A DNA stretch of 64,000 nucleotides from Madurella fahalii (lineage: Eukaryota > Ascomycota > Sordariomycetes > Sordariales). The position numbers were made by a program, and so were the translations under genes. Of this stretch, positions 23,301 through 36,804 are shown piece after piece. The stretch's first letter is position 1; the number at the start of each line of letters is the position of its first letter. The stretch lies in NCBI GenBank assembly GCA_029876055.1, contig CM056878.1, positions 1,550,001-1,614,000 of the forward strand, in the 5' to 3' direction. The notes beneath the pieces are model-generated. The model had not been told where the DNA came from. It ran no database searches and was given only the letters and a program-made list of their open reading frames with translations.

Positions 23301-26300
23301 TTGCTTAGCGAAGAGTCAGAGCAGACGGTCATGCCCCTGATCCGCCAACATTTGCTGAAGCGGTCAAATATCCTCACCCAGCCCCCGAAGCGACCCAACG
23401 ACGGGAAGAATTATGTCTCATTCAAGAACAGGAATAAAGACCACCAGTACTGGCTATTGCAAGGAAACGAGACGCCCGTTGAGAGGGAAGACTATATCAT
23501 CACGCCTTATGTCGAGCGGAATCTCTTGAACCTGGTCCGCGCGACATCGACTCGCAGATACCCAATATTGATTCAGGGTCCGACTTCAGCCGGAAAAACG
23601 AGCATGATTGAATATCTAGCCAACTACACCGGGAACAAGTTCGTGCGGATCAACAACCACGAGCATACAGACCTCCAAGAGTACATTGGTACATACGTGT
23701 CAGACTCGGAGGGAAAACTCAAGTTCCAAGAAGGCGTGCTCGTCCAGGCAATGAGGGAAGGATCGTGGATTGTGTTAGACGAGCTAAACTTGGCACCCAC
23801 CGACGTACTCGAAGCTCTCAACCGTCTCCTCGATGATAACCGGGAACTTCTGATCTCTGAGACACAAGAGATCGTTCGGCCGGCAGAGAACTTCTGCTTG
23901 TTCGCCACCCAAAATCCCCCGGGCTTATATGGAGGCAGAAAGGTCTTGTCACGGGCGTTCCGTAACAGATTCCTTGAGCTTCATTTCGATGACATCCCGG
24001 AGAGCGAGTTAGAGACCATCTTGCAGAAGCGAAGCCGCAACACCGCGCCATCAGACTGTCGTCGTATTGTTGCCGTCTACAAGCAGCTCACCCGCCTTCG
24101 TCAAGAGAGCCGCGTTTTCGAGCAAAAGAACAGCTTCGCTACGCTCAGAGACCTCTTCCGTTGGGCGTTGAGAGAGTCAGACACGCGTCAAGAGATTGCA
24201 GAGCACGGCTTCATGTTGCTCGCTGAACGTGTACGAAAACCTGAGGAGCGAGACGAGGTCAAGAAGGTCATTGAAGAAATCTTCAAGGTGACGATTGATC
24301 CGGAGCGTCTCTATAACCTAGAGATTGCCCCTGAGCTGAGTAACGTTCGAGCAAGGAACAGCCAAGGGGTCATCTGGACGAGGGCAATGCGGCGTCTGTA
24401 TGTGTTGGTGAAGCGCGCCATTAAAAACAACGAGCCAGTTTTGCTTGTGGGCGAGACGGGCTGCGGTAAGACGACCGTTTATCAGTTGCTGGCCGAGTTC
24501 GAAAAGAAGGAATTGCATATCGTCAATGCTCACCAAAATACCGAGACTGGAGATCTGATCGGTTCACAGAGGCCGGTGAGGAACCGTGGAGCCATCTTGG
24601 AATTGCTGCTTCGAGATCTCTCGGAGGCCGCAGGTATCCTGGGAAAGGGCAAAGATTCGCTGGAGGCACTGCAGGAGTGGTTCCGCTCTCTTGTCCCCGA
24701 AGACCTTGCTAAGCTACCGGAGCCCCTCAGAATGAGAATTCACGCTGGAACGACAAGAAGCAAAGCGCTCTTTGAATGGAGTGATGGTAGCCTGGTCCAT
24801 GCAATGAAAGAAGGCAGCTATTTCTTGCTCGACGAAATCTCCCTTGCAGACGACTCGGTCCTGGAGCGTCTTAACTCAGTACTCGAACCACAACGCAGCC
24901 TCCTTCTCGCCGAAAAGGGTATCACCGACTCCTTTGTCCAGGCCACTGGAGGTTTCCAATTCTTCGCCACCATGAATCCTGGTGGTGACTTTGGCAAGAA
25001 GGAGCTCTCTCCAGCGCTGCGGAACCGCTTTACCGAAGTTTGGGTGCCGGCATTTACAGAGGTTGACGATGTCCATGACATTGTCCTCTCCAAGCTTGAC
25101 AGCAGGTTCAAGCAGCGCGGCAAGAAGCAGGCTAAACCTATCTCGCGGATCATCGTCGAGTTCTCTTCCTGGTTTGGCAAGACTTTTCGTCCTTCCTCCG
25201 CCACCGCTTTCTCAGTTCGAGACATCCTTGCGTGGGTCGAGTTTATGAATGCGTGCCAATTCCCTTCTGCCGAGCTCTGTCTCCTACATGGAGCGGCAAT
25301 GGTTTTCATTGATACCATCGGCGCTAATCCATCTGCGCTGGTGGCCGTCGACCCGAGAGAAATGGCCTCCCAACGGCACATGTGTCTTGAGCAGCTCAGC
25401 GGGTTGTGCGGCGTCGATCTTGCGCCGCTATACTTTCAGGTACCGCACGTCAGGATTGATGAAAATTTGATCTCGATCGGGGATTTCAGCGTGGACAGGT
25501 TGATGGCCGGGGGGAACATCGATGCAGGAGACGAGTTTAGCGTCCCGACAACAAAAATGAATGCTATGCGCGTGATTAGGGCACTGCGGGGGACGAAGCC
25601 AATCTTGCTGGAGGGTAACCCTGGCGTAGGCAAGACGACGCTGGTCACTGCGCTGGCAAGAGCTTGTGGGCGGCCGTTGACGAGAATCAATTTGTCGGAC
25701 CAGACAGACTTGATGGATTTGTTTGGCACAGATGTGCCGGTTGAAGGGGCTGAGGCAGGAAATTTCGTTTGGCAGAATGCACCATTCTTGGAGGCAATGC
25801 AGAAGGGCGAGTGGGTGTTGCTGGATGTGAGTATATTCGGCCATTGGGTTTTAGTGAAGGTTTGCTAACTGTGTCTCAAAAGGAAATGAACCTGGCTTCT
25901 CAGACGGTCCTGGAAGGTCTCAATGCATGCCTCGACCACCGTGGAGAAGTTTACATTGCAGAGCTGGATCAGGTCTTCAAGCGACATCCTAACTTCAAGC
26001 TCTTCGCTGCCCAAAACCCCCACCACCAGGGCGGTGGCAGGAAGGGCCTTCCCAGCTCCTTCGTCAACCGCTTCGTTGTTGTTTACTCGGATGTCTTCAC
26101 GAAGCAGGATCTGCTACATATCACTGCCAAAAAATTCGATACGATCGGAGGCAGGACCCAACACCAGCTCATCGAGTTCATGTCTAAACTCGACGACGAG
26201 GTCGTCAGCAGGAGGTCGTTTGGCGCGCTAGGCTCTCCCTGGGAGTTCAACCTCAGAGATACCCTCCGGTGGGGCGACCTGTTGACTTCGAGCAATGCTC

Positions 26301-29300
26301 TACTGGCCGGCCGACAACCAGATGACTATCTGGATGTGATCATTCGACAGCGCTTCCGGACGGGCCGAGACCGGCAAGAAGTTAACAGGCTCTTCGCGGA
26401 GATCTTCGAGCGGACCCCTCAGGACCATGGCCTCTACCATGACATCAACCCCTATTTTGCGCAGGTCGGGCTTGCTACACTGAAGAGAAACCCACTCTCA
26501 CAACAGACCGCTTTCCCCTGCATCGATGTGGTGCCTAGACTCAAAGAGATCGAGTCGATCATGATTGCGATTGAGCAGGACCTTCCGTGTATCCTGGTTG
26601 GCCCGTCAGGCAGCGGCAAATCAGTTCTCTTGGCTCATGTCGCTGCGCTGGCTGGGAAGTCTCTCGTCATTTTCCCTCTCAACGCAGATGTGGACGCTAT
26701 GGATCTCATTGGAGGGTTTGAGCAGGCGGATCCTCATCGGGAAGTCCAAGCTTGCTTGTCGAAGCTTCGGTGCGCTCTTCAGGACCGGATTCTGCGCACG
26801 CTTCCGGACCTTGTGCCCAATGCTGCGGTGGACTTGATGGCTGCTCTCCAGTCCATGACGGGAGATGTACACCAATACGAGAGCATCCTGCCGTTGATTG
26901 AGACTCTACAAGCGGATACACTCATCACTGATGGCATCGCCACGCTACTTTCGGAGACTTCAAAAGCCTTGCGCAAGCCATTGACGCTGGAAAATCCCCG
27001 CTTCGAGTGGCTCGACGGTGTAATCGTCCGCGCCGTTGAGGCCGGCGCCTGGCTCGTCCTGGACAATGCAAACCTCTGCAGTGCATCCGTGTTGGATAGA
27101 CTCAACTCGCTCCTTGAGCGCCCGAACGGTATCCTCAGCATCAACGAGCACAGTGGGCCAGGGGGTGAGCCGAGAATCATCAAGCCCCATCCAGATTTTA
27201 GAATCTTCCTAACGGTCGATCCGCGGTACGGTGAACTTTCGCGGGCTATGAGGAATCGTTCAATTGAGATTTATCTCGATGGGTTGCCTATGGACATACC
27301 CGCTGTGCAGCGAATCGCGCCCGTTGATGGGAATCTGCGGCGATTCCACGCTGCAGCGAGAATGCTGGATGGGTCGTCTGATGGTGGGCAGCTCGTGCCC
27401 CTGGCTTTCGACATTCTATCTCTCGGTGATAGTAGTCGTATTGATGCGTACCTCCGGGCAATTCGCGAAGGATTGAGTGGCTCCTCACCAGCGCTGATAC
27501 AATCATCTGCGGCCGTTCGACAATTGGACCAACTGCTGTCCTACATTCAGTCGGAAGACGCCAGCGCTCTGAGACAAGCAATTGCCAGTTTATACACTCC
27601 CTCTCCGGACAGGATGCTGATGCCTCTGCATCCACTGATTAACTCACCAACGATTCCTCTCCTAGAGCAAGGCCGTGGAGGGCTGGCATACTGGCTTGCC
27701 ACTTGTTACGAGCTCTACCTCGACATTCAGAGCTGGGATAAGGCGATGGAATATCAACTCCGACAAGTTAATATCAGCAAACCATCCTCGATGAACCGAC
27801 TCCAAAGGTCGTCTGTCTCAGATAAAATCGCCTCGTTGTCCAGAGACTCGACTGCTAATGCTAAGAGATTCCTTTCGTCAACGCTTCGAACACTCAAGGG
27901 GTCTGTATGCGAGAAAGCAGATGAGCCTGGTTCCTGGAAACAGCGCCGTGCGGTGCTGAGGAGGCTGATGCTGTTCTGGAAGCGGACTTTTCAGTCGTTG
28001 GTTGCGGCATCATTTGACGAGGCTCGATTCCAGGCGCACTTGACTCAGGGGTCAAGTCTCTTGCAGTCGAGCATGGCTACTCTACAAGAGATTGATGATC
28101 GAAAGCTACTTTCTACAATATCCGCAGACCTGGAGCGCGACTTTGTGGTCGGATTCAAACTCTCGAGCGGACTCAGCATGGAAACCCTTTGGCATCGCCT
28201 GCGTCCGGACCCAATTCCGGATTTGCAGACGCTAGAACAAGTCACGGAGATGGAGCGTCTTGCGGATCGCTTCGATTCGCTACGTTGGCGAGTCGATGCC
28301 AACATCTCAACTCTGAGAACTATTCAAGATGCCATGGCACGAGTATATGCTGTGATCAGAACAGGCAAGGGGGATGCTGCCGATCTAGTGAAGGACTTAC
28401 AGTCGGAGATAACCACCCTTGAGTCGAGGGTGGGAGAACACTCTACCGCCCACCAACCATTTTTCACATCCAGCTTCGAGGGCCTGAGGCAAGCACTCGT
28501 CCTGCACCAAGTCTTCCAGGATGCAGTCATGCAACCAGGCTCCTCAGACGTGGCTGTTCTTTCCAGCATGCCCACCGTCAGCTTGATGCGGTTGCAGTGC
28601 CTAAGACGGACCGCTCTGCAAGCAGTGGACTACATCCTCGCTCAGGACAATAGCGAAATTCACCCTTGGGACGGTACCCTGTCTAAGTCGCTGCTGCTCA
28701 AATATGATGCAGCGTCATCAGCGAATCTGCATGAGTTGAGCTCTCTAGAGGTGGAAATGCCCATCATGGGGAGGGCCCTTACCAGCGCTTCCGAGGCGTT
28801 CGCGACGGATCCGCTTAAGAAGGCCGAGCAACTGCTTTTGAAGCTGATGGAGGAGGTGATATCTACTCACGATGAGACTTGTAGGGGACAAGTGACGACG
28901 GTCTACCAGAGTCTTCTAAGCCGTAAGGAACTCTTCCCAATTGATGGGGCCGACCTTTCAGCATGGCTTCAACAGGGCGACGTTGTCGAGGCTCCTCGGG
29001 GTTCTTTACCTACGCATCTCAACTCCATCTTTGGGACGTACTTCTCCAAGGCTTTGTTAGCGTTGGCGGCTGCAGCCAGGGGATCCCAGCCTCGATCTAC
29101 ATATACTTCCATTGCATGGGTCCGGTTCGCTCTGGGCTGTGTTCAGCTCTTCGTCCCTGACAAGATCTTCGACCCCCACCATCGGGCACAAATCGAAGCG
29201 GAGGAGCACCAGGAGTTGTATCACAGCCTGCAGAAACAGATAGCTGCTCTTGACGCGTTCGAGCTTGCTTTCACGGGCCAGTCGGCCGGTCTACGTTCGC

Positions 29301-32300
29301 AGCTTCTAGTGGAGGAGGCCGTAGGTTTGGGCGAGCCGCCGTCAGTCCAGCCAATCTACCGACCTGGCGGTGCTGAGCTCCGCAGCCTGCAAGGAGAGTT
29401 CAACAATGTCTTGAATGCGCTGATTCGGAGCGACGTCTCGGGGACGCACTTGCGCTCAGTAATCCCGTCGCCGTCATCGTCTGGCCAAGCGGCGGAAGAA
29501 TTGGCGCTTGTTGAGCAGAATGTGGCGCTCCTGATCACTCGCTTGACAGCGAGGTTTGGGGCCTACCAAGACTTGACTTTACCCCTGGTCAGCTTCCTCC
29601 GTTGTTTAAGGATGGGTCTCTCTCTTAGCCGAGGCGTCGGCTCAGGTACCCCCGACGAGGAGGGTGACTCGCAGGCTCTGATGGGAGTTACTCCCTTCCT
29701 TGACGGCACTGTGTGGAAGGCTGAGACGGCATCTCTGCCACTTCGTTCGCTTGAGTTTCTCTCGTTCGTCCAGGTTGTTACGGCAGTGGAAGGCCTTGAC
29801 AAACTCCCCGTCTTCCTGCGCCGTTCGCTTCATGAGTCCCTTGCGGCTTTTCACGAGGAATGGAGCAAGAAGCTAGAGGCCGACCGCAAGCTCGAAGAGA
29901 GCAAGACCAGCTTGTTCAGGTTCAAGGGAAGCCTGGAAGATCAGGAAGAGTATGACCAGGAAGAATTTGACCAGCTTTTCCCCGACTATTCACAGGATGA
30001 CGAAGACGGCGTGCCCAAGCAAAAGAAATCTCGTCATGGCGGCCGTGAGCTGTCTGTCCTATTGGCGGAAGCGCACGAGAAGATCTTCCTATCAACTCCA
30101 GAAGCGCAGCAAAGCATCAAGGCATTGTGCACCCAGGTTTCTCGTAAGGTTGCGCGCGAGAAGCGTGGCAATGTTGGTGCCGAGCCCGAGTTAGACAGCA
30201 AGCTTCTTCCTGCTGCGATTTTGGTCTTTGAAGAGCAGGTGAAGGCCTTCAGCTCAAATGTTGACTCCTCCAACTACAACTTCTACACAGACGCCAACCT
30301 TGCCGAGGTTCGCAAGGTGCTCGGCCTCGTCAACGCCATCAAGAAGCGCTTCCTAGAGCTGCAGGGGATTGATGAGATTGGCCATCACCAGACACTGGCT
30401 GACGTGGTCCTCGCGTGCGATAAGGTGCTGGAGATGGCGATTGATGACCCTCTGGCAAAGCTCATCACCGCTATCGAACGTTTGCACGCCCACGTGTATG
30501 AGTGGCACGAGGGCGGCTGGGCCAGCAAGGCACATAAAGCTACAGCACTGTACGAAAAACTAAGGGATACTATCTGCGACTGGCGCGGTCTCGAGTTGTC
30601 GAGTTGGTCAAGATTGCTTGACGCCGAGGTCAAGAAGAACTATGACGATGCAAAGTCGTGGTGGTTCATCGCCTACGGGGCTGTGATTCTCGAGCCGTGC
30701 TCCATTCTACAGCAGGGCCTGGATCCCAGGGACCATGCTGTCAAGCTCCTGGGGATTCTAGAGTCTTACTTTACCGGTGCAAGTATGGGTCAATTTACTG
30801 CCCGCCTGGATCTTCTCAGGCAGCTTAAGAATCAGCTAGACTTGCTTATGCTGGACGAGCCCGCCCTGGGCCTGATCCGTGACGCTGTTCAGAACTTCAT
30901 TGCCTTCTATAGCCGATACGAACGCAAGGTCGGCGACACTATCCGGGCCGGTAGGGCGCCGCTGGACAGGATCATGAAGGATGTTCTGTTGATGTCGAAG
31001 TGGCGGGACAAGAACATTGATGCGCTCAGGGAGAGTGCGCGCAAATCACACCAGAAGCTCTTCAAGCTTGTCCGCAAGTTCCGCGCTGTGCTAGAGCAGC
31101 CTGTCAAAGCGATCACGGATCAGGGACTTCCTGAAGAGGAGCACTCAAGCGTTACGGCTTCCGGAAACACGTTAGCGCGCCACGAGGCCGAGGCCAACAG
31201 AGAGGCAATATTGCTCTGCCAACATATGCTCCCAGGAATCGAAAACCACCCCCACTGGGGTAGGATGTCCAACCTCCCCGCCGTTCTCAAAGCCATGTCC
31301 AAGCATGGATCCGTCCCTGCTACTACGGTAAACGCTGCAGAGACACTGGACAGTTACATTTCGGATCTCGTCTCGTCTATCTCATCACTGAGGAAAGAAA
31401 CCCCCGCCACGCTGACAGACGAAAACAAGGAGCTCGTCCGCCACCTCAAGACCCGCAAGGTCACCCTCTACAGCGATACCCTCAAGACTCTCCGCGCCAT
31501 GGGCTTCAGCCGCAATCTAGGCACCAACCTCCTCCAACGGCAGAGCTCAACTCAGGTGGTTCTTGTTAGCTCAGGCGTTGTGCCTCCCATCGGGAATGGT
31601 TCCGAATTGGACGTGATCGAGTACTTCTACCACAAGACACTCGATCTCGCGCCGCTGTTCCGCCACGCTGCTCTGGAACATTCGGATGACTTGAATCGCG
31701 AGGTGGTGCATCGGAGTATTGGGTATCTGGAGGGGGTATTGCATGTCATGTTCCGGCAGCGACAGTTCCTATCTCGGGTTGCTATGGCAAAGAAAGAGCT
31801 AGATAAGGTCCTCGGTTTTGTCGGGGAGTTGTCGATGGGTGCGGATGCCTCCTTCATGCCTCAAGAACGCTTGACGAATCATACTCGGGTGGTTCGCTGG
31901 CTTGCACAGGTGCTAAAGTTTGGGGCCCACCTTGTGGATATCCATGGCAAGCTTGGTGGTGTCGAGAATGGGGGGGTTCGGCTCAGGCTTGAGGGATTCA
32001 TGGAGACCATTGCGAAGCTCGATGCTACCCATGATAGCTTGCCTCGTCTCCCCGCCGGGTTCAGCTGCTCTAGCGTGGACAAGTACCAAGCCGACGTGGA
32101 GAGAGAGCTGGATCTCCTCCAGGTCGGTCTCGAGGAGATTGCGCGGGAGAGAGCTGACCTGGCCTTCGTGGTGCGGCAAATTCAGCTATGGACTAGCACC
32201 CAGATCGTGGAGGTCATCAACGGCACATCCAATGGCGATATCAATAGTTTTGCCGCGGCAGCGTTGACCCTCTCGACCAGGGTTCTCGTTGCACTGCAAA

Positions 32301-35275
32301 ACTTCCAGAAGGCTGCCCAATCCCTGCCCCCGACAATAGAAGACGCCGGCTGGTTCATCCTATACAGCGACAACCTGCAAAAATCCATTGACGCCCTCCG
32401 TATGACCAAGATCACCGAGGAGGTTGAGGCACTCATTCACCACCTCAAGTCCCTCACTTCCAGCCAACCCGCCGCTAGTGCCGTCCTCCGCGTTATTCAC
32501 CCAGTCCTCACGCAGTATTCCTCGGCCTGCGCTCAGAACCTCATTCAGTTCTCTGAGTTACACCGAACCACCTGCCGCCTAGGCTACTGCCTTTCGTCTT
32601 CCTTCGTCCAAATCTCGTCCCAAGGCTTCTGCACCCCGCAGGAGAAGAGCGACGAGAAATCCGGCGAGTCAGGCAACGTCGAGAGCGGCACCGGGCTAGG
32701 CGAGGGCGAAGGGGCGGAGGATATTAGTAAGGACATCAAGGCAGACGAGGACCTGTCCGAGCTGGCGCAGGACCCGAATAACAAGACTCAAGGCGAGATT
32801 GAGGACCACGAGGATGCGGTCGACATGGGCGAGGACGAGCTAGAAGGGGAGTTGGGAAGCGTGGCTGGGGAGGATGAACAAGACGAGGAGAACCAAGGCG
32901 ATAAAGATAAGGACGGGGAGGAAGAGGAGGACGAGATGGAGGAGCAGGCGGGGGATGTGGACGATCTTGATCCGACGGCCGTGGATGAGAAGATGTGGGA
33001 CGGGAGTGGCGAAGATGACGCGGACAAAGATCAGCAGGGGGAGAATGAGAAGGGCAAGAAAGATCAGGATCAGAGTGCGGCTGCTGAGGGGAAGCAAGAG
33101 GAGGAGAAGGTGGGGGATGAGCACGACGAGGGGAATGCGCCGCCGGAGGAGTCTAGGGAGCAAGGAGATGAGGACGCCGAGGCGGAACCTGGACAAGAGG
33201 AGGAAGGTATGCCGCAGGAGGAGTTGAATCGACAGGATCAGAATGTGCAGGAGAACGAGACTCTGGCGTTGCCGGAGGATATGGATATTGAAATTAATGA
33301 CGGGGAGGAGGAGAGCGGGGACGATGACGATTTGGATGGACTGTCCGATGTGGAGAAGCCTGAGGAGAAGCCTGAGGAGAAACAACCCGATGTGCCGGAG
33401 GATTTATCTGGCGGCGGTGATGACGAGAGACGCGAGGAAGAACATCAGAAAGAGGATAACATTCCGGAAGAGGAAGCGGAGCAGGAAGATGAAATTGATG
33501 TGGCTGGGGACAGAGAGGAGGAGATGGATGTGGACATGCATGAGGAAGAGGAACAAGAGGAGGGTCAGGACGAAAAGGACGAGAAGAAGCCACCTCTTCC
33601 TGACGACGGGGCTGGTGCGGATCAAGACAATGCTGCGCCCAGCGATGTTCAGAGTGGAGGAGGCCAAGCCCAAGACGATGCCGACATGCAGAACGACGAG
33701 GCTGAGAATAAAGCTGGCCAGAGAGATCAAGGCGCGCTGGGCAAGCAATCGACCGAGGAGGACAAGGCGCCCGGCAACAAAGGTGCACTTTCAAGTCTAG
33801 ACCAGGACCAGGGACCGTCTGATGAAGCCGAGGATATGGATTCGAAGGATGCTCAGCCGTTCAAGAAGCTCGGGGATGCGTTGGAGCGGTGGTACAGGAG
33901 CCAGCGGGATATCCAGGGTGCATCGGAGAACCAAGAAAAGCCGGAAAAGTCGGCCGATGACATGGCTAGAGCTGAATTCCAGCACCTTCAGGACGAGACT
34001 GCCGAGGCTGATACTCAAGCCTTGGGAACCGCCACCAACGAGGAAGCTCGGCCGATGGATGATGCGATGGCGATTGATGCAGAGATGGACGAGGGCCGTG
34101 ACCAGGTTCTGCCTGAGGATGAGCAAGAAGGGGAAGACGAAGCAGATGTGGACATGCAGGATGTTGAGCCGACTGAGCCACAGGATGCTCCCAAGAACGA
34201 CCGCGAGGACGGCCGATCCGGCGTTGCCACTCGAAAGGGAGCTTACGAGACTGATGAGAACGAGGGAACGCAACGGACCGAGGCTTCCCAAAATGAGCTC
34301 GAGGACGAGCAAATCCAGGAGACCTCCACCCAGCTTTCAGCTACGCACATCACCGAGCAAGACGACAAGGCCAGGCCCCTCCGCAGTTACTCAGAGGCCC
34401 TCGATATGTGGACTAGTTTTCAGACCAAAACACAGTCCCTCTCCCAATCCCTCTCCTCTCAGCTTCGGCTTATTCTCACGCCCACCCAGTCCACCAAACT
34501 CTCGGGCTCGTTCCGCACCGGCAAGCGCCTCAATATCAAGAAGATCATTCCATACATCGCGTCCAGCTACAAGCGTGACAAGATCTGGATGCGCCGCGCC
34601 ATACCGTCCAAGCGCGCCTACCAGATCCTCCTCTGCGTAGACGATAGCTCCTCCATGTCGGACGACAATCGCTCCTCGTCAGGCCGCCTCGCCCTCGAGT
34701 CCCTCGTCATGGTCGCGCGTGCCCTGACGGTTCTCGAAGCCGGGCAAATCGGCGTGCTGGGGTTTGGGACGGACGTCTTTGTCGCGCACGCACTGACAGA
34801 CCCGCCTTTTGCCTCGCACGACGCAGGGGCGAGGGTGCTGCAGAAATTTACCTTTGCCCAGGGCGGCACGGACATGGTCCGGCTCTTGCGGACGACGATC
34901 GACCATTTCCGCGAGGCCAGGGTCCTGCAGGCCTCGGCGCCGGGGAGCGAGGACCTATGGCAGCTTGCGCTGATCCTGTCGGACGGGCTCGTGCAGAGCA
35001 GGGATCATGCGCGGTTACGGCCGCTGCTGCGGGAGGCGATGGAGCAGAGGGTCATGGTGGTGTTTATTGTCATGGATGATGCCAGGGAGAGCAAGAAGGG
35101 CCATAGTGTCCTGGAGCTGAAGGAGGCGAGGTTTGGGCCGGACGGCGTACCCGTGATTCACCGGTACCTGGACTCGTTCCCGTTTCCGTACTATTTGATT
35201 GTGCATCATTTGGAGGATCTGCCGGGGGCGCTGGCGGCGCTGTTGAGGACTTGGTTCGCCGAGGTCAACTCTTAA
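20343..35275 (+). CDS. mdn1: midasin (Rea1/Mdn1), giant AAA+ ATPase of 60S ribosome assembly
   Basis: Dynein-like ATPase that pulls assembly factors such as Ytm1 and Rsa4 off pre-60S particles in nucleolus and nucleoplasm. Two exons, 20343-25826 and 25883-35275, joined over a 56-nt phase-0 intron (GTGAGT, GCTAACT, AAAAG), give 4958 residues, near the usual 4900. The intron falls within AAA5 at VLLD|EMNLAS. Six P-loops are visible: GLSGAGKT (Lys 312), GETGIGKT (645), GPTSAGKT (1085), GETGCGKT (1376), GNPGVGKT (1764) and GPSGSGKS (2074). A long helical linker follows, then an Asp/Glu-rich low-complexity tether from about residue 4080 to 4645. The C-terminal VWA/MIDAS domain has an intact DxSxS at 4748-4752 (context CVDDSSSMS), which binds UBL domains in the family. 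The many long antisense frames over the acidic region are compositional shadows. Confidence 0.98.
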
Positions 35276-35640
35276 GTGGCGTTTGATATAGTCTTGACTT
35301 TGTATTGCTCTGTTCTGATGTTTCGTTGTTTGGTCCTGGCTTTTGTCCTTGGAGTTTTGGTATGAAAAGTTACGGGCCCAACCAGGGCCAAAAGTGTCAT
35401 TCCATTGATTATTTGGAGAATTGAGGCCAAGCGAACATGCGGCGTTGAGTCATTCGGTAGTATGTGCAAAAAAAAGTACTAGTAACGAAGAACAAACCCA
35501 TCGCCATATCTGACCCAGGGATTTCCGCACCTCCCCCTTATGCATTATTGTGTTCTTATTTTAACCGCATCTTTGTCTGTCTTTCCACAACTGCCAAGTA
35601 GTGGTCATTTGTGCTTTAGATATCTCCTACGGTAGCGCCT
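35276..35640. other. intergenic between midasin and kinase-fold gene
   Basis: About 365 bp, AT-richer than the genes, holding the midasin 3' flank and the promoter of the next plus-strand gene. No element is recognised. Confidence 0.45.
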
Positions 35641-36804
35641 ATGCCGAACAACACGCCTGCTATGGCGTCCGGCAATGCTAATAATACTCCTCTACCATAC
35701 CGCGAAGGGGATCTAATAGAGCTAGAAGTCTTGCGAAATTATCTCGACCCGCCCTTGCCCCAGCCATGTAGAGCAACCATCGCTCGGATCTTCGCCGTCA
35801 CCATGTCCCCCGTAATGGACATCATCATCTGGCCCAAGCTAGGCGCTCATATCCGGGCCGTACTCAAGCTTTACGACCGCCGATTCGGTGACGATCTTCG
35901 GGGCTTCTACTACAAACACATCCCGCACACACCGGCACGCGAAACGGCCTTCCAGTCTTTCGTGCGGCAAGGAAAGATGTCGGCTTTCCTCTGCGAGTTG
36001 AACGAGGAAGAAAAAGTTAGAATCATCCCCCCGCAACCTTCGCGCCAGCTCTACGATGGGGAGGACAGGAGCAACCCCAAGGAAGACGCCGAAAGCATTG
36101 CGAAGTACGAGGCGGCGCTGTGGCGGCAGTGCAACCAGTACTTTGACAACGAGACCGAGGCGTATGATCGGTTGAGCGAGATCCAGGGGAAGTCAATACC
36201 GCAAATGTACGGCCATGTACGCGTCTTGGTGCCGAGCCCCGACGTACCTCGGGACCTGCAGCTATCGCCGTATTTTGAGGTCAAGGGCATTCTCTTGCAG
36301 TGGGTCAACGGATACAGTCTGACAGACTTGCCCACCTCGCCGATGGCGCCCTCAGACACAGCTGAATGGGCAGGGATAATACAAACCGCCGTCGATGCGG
36401 CGCATGACATCAACAAGCGCGGCGTCGTGATGGAAGATTGCCAGCCGCGGAATGTGGTGATGGATAGACGGTCACAGACACCGTTCCTTATCGACTTTGC
36501 GCAGTGCGACTTCAAAGACAGGATGATTGAGCGATGGCATGAGGAGGGCGAGGACAAGGATAAAGACGAGGACGAGGACGAGGACGAGGAACCGAATCCG
36601 GAGGCCGAATATTGGGAATTCGCAATGTCTAGGGACAACCCCGGCGCGATTGGCGCCGTGATGAGAACGAAGGTGCTGAAGACGAAGGGTATAGAGTTGG
36701 ACATAAAATACCCGGACAACGGGAAGATCCTCGAGAACATCAAACGTCTTAACATGCCAACAAAGGAAATAGAAGGACATGTGTTTTCGGCCAAGGTATT
36801 ATAG
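35641..36804 (+). CDS. unassigned fungal protein-kinase-fold protein
   Basis: Single exon, 387 residues. No known gene is recognised. The fold is suggested by MEDCQPRN, with candidate catalytic Asp266 and metal-binding Asn271 (the D-x4-N pattern of the catalytic loop), and by FLIDFAQCDF, with Asp285 in the DFG-like position. The His/Arg of a canonical HRD motif is absent (VME precedes the Asp), and no clear glycine loop is seen, so it resembles the atypical kinase/aminoglycoside-phosphotransferase-like proteins common in Pezizomycotina. An acidic stretch of alternating Asp/Glu/Lys (about residues 302-319), encoded by imperfect GACGAG repeats, directly follows the DFG-like segment. The N-terminal 110 residues are unlike a kinase lobe I know. 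Start at the first ATG; Met8 is an alternative. Activity and substrate are unknown. Confidence 0.7.
   Translation: MPNNTPAMASGNANNTPLPYREGDLIELEVLRNYLDPPLPQPCRATIARIFAVTMSPVMDIIIWPKLGAHIRAVLKLYDRRFGDDLRGFYYKHIPHTPARETAFQSFVRQGKMSAFLCELNEEEKVRIIPPQPSRQLYDGEDRSNPKEDAESIAKYEAALWRQCNQYFDNETEAYDRLSEIQGKSIPQMYGHVRVLVPSPDVPRDLQLSPYFEVKGILLQWVNGYSLTDLPTSPMAPSDTAEWAGIIQTAVDAAHDINKRGVVMEDCQPRNVVMDRRSQTPFLIDFAQCDFKDRMIERWHEEGEDKDKDEDEDEDEEPNPEAEYWEFAMSRDNPGAIGAVMRTKVLKTKGIELDIKYPDNGKILENIKRLNMPTKEIEGHVFSAKVL

Noticed and set aside
32788..34312. Several long antisense frames rich in Leu/Ser/Arg over the midasin acidic region
   Set aside because: They are mirror images of GAG/GAC-rich coding sequence; an intact essential gene reads through on the other strand.
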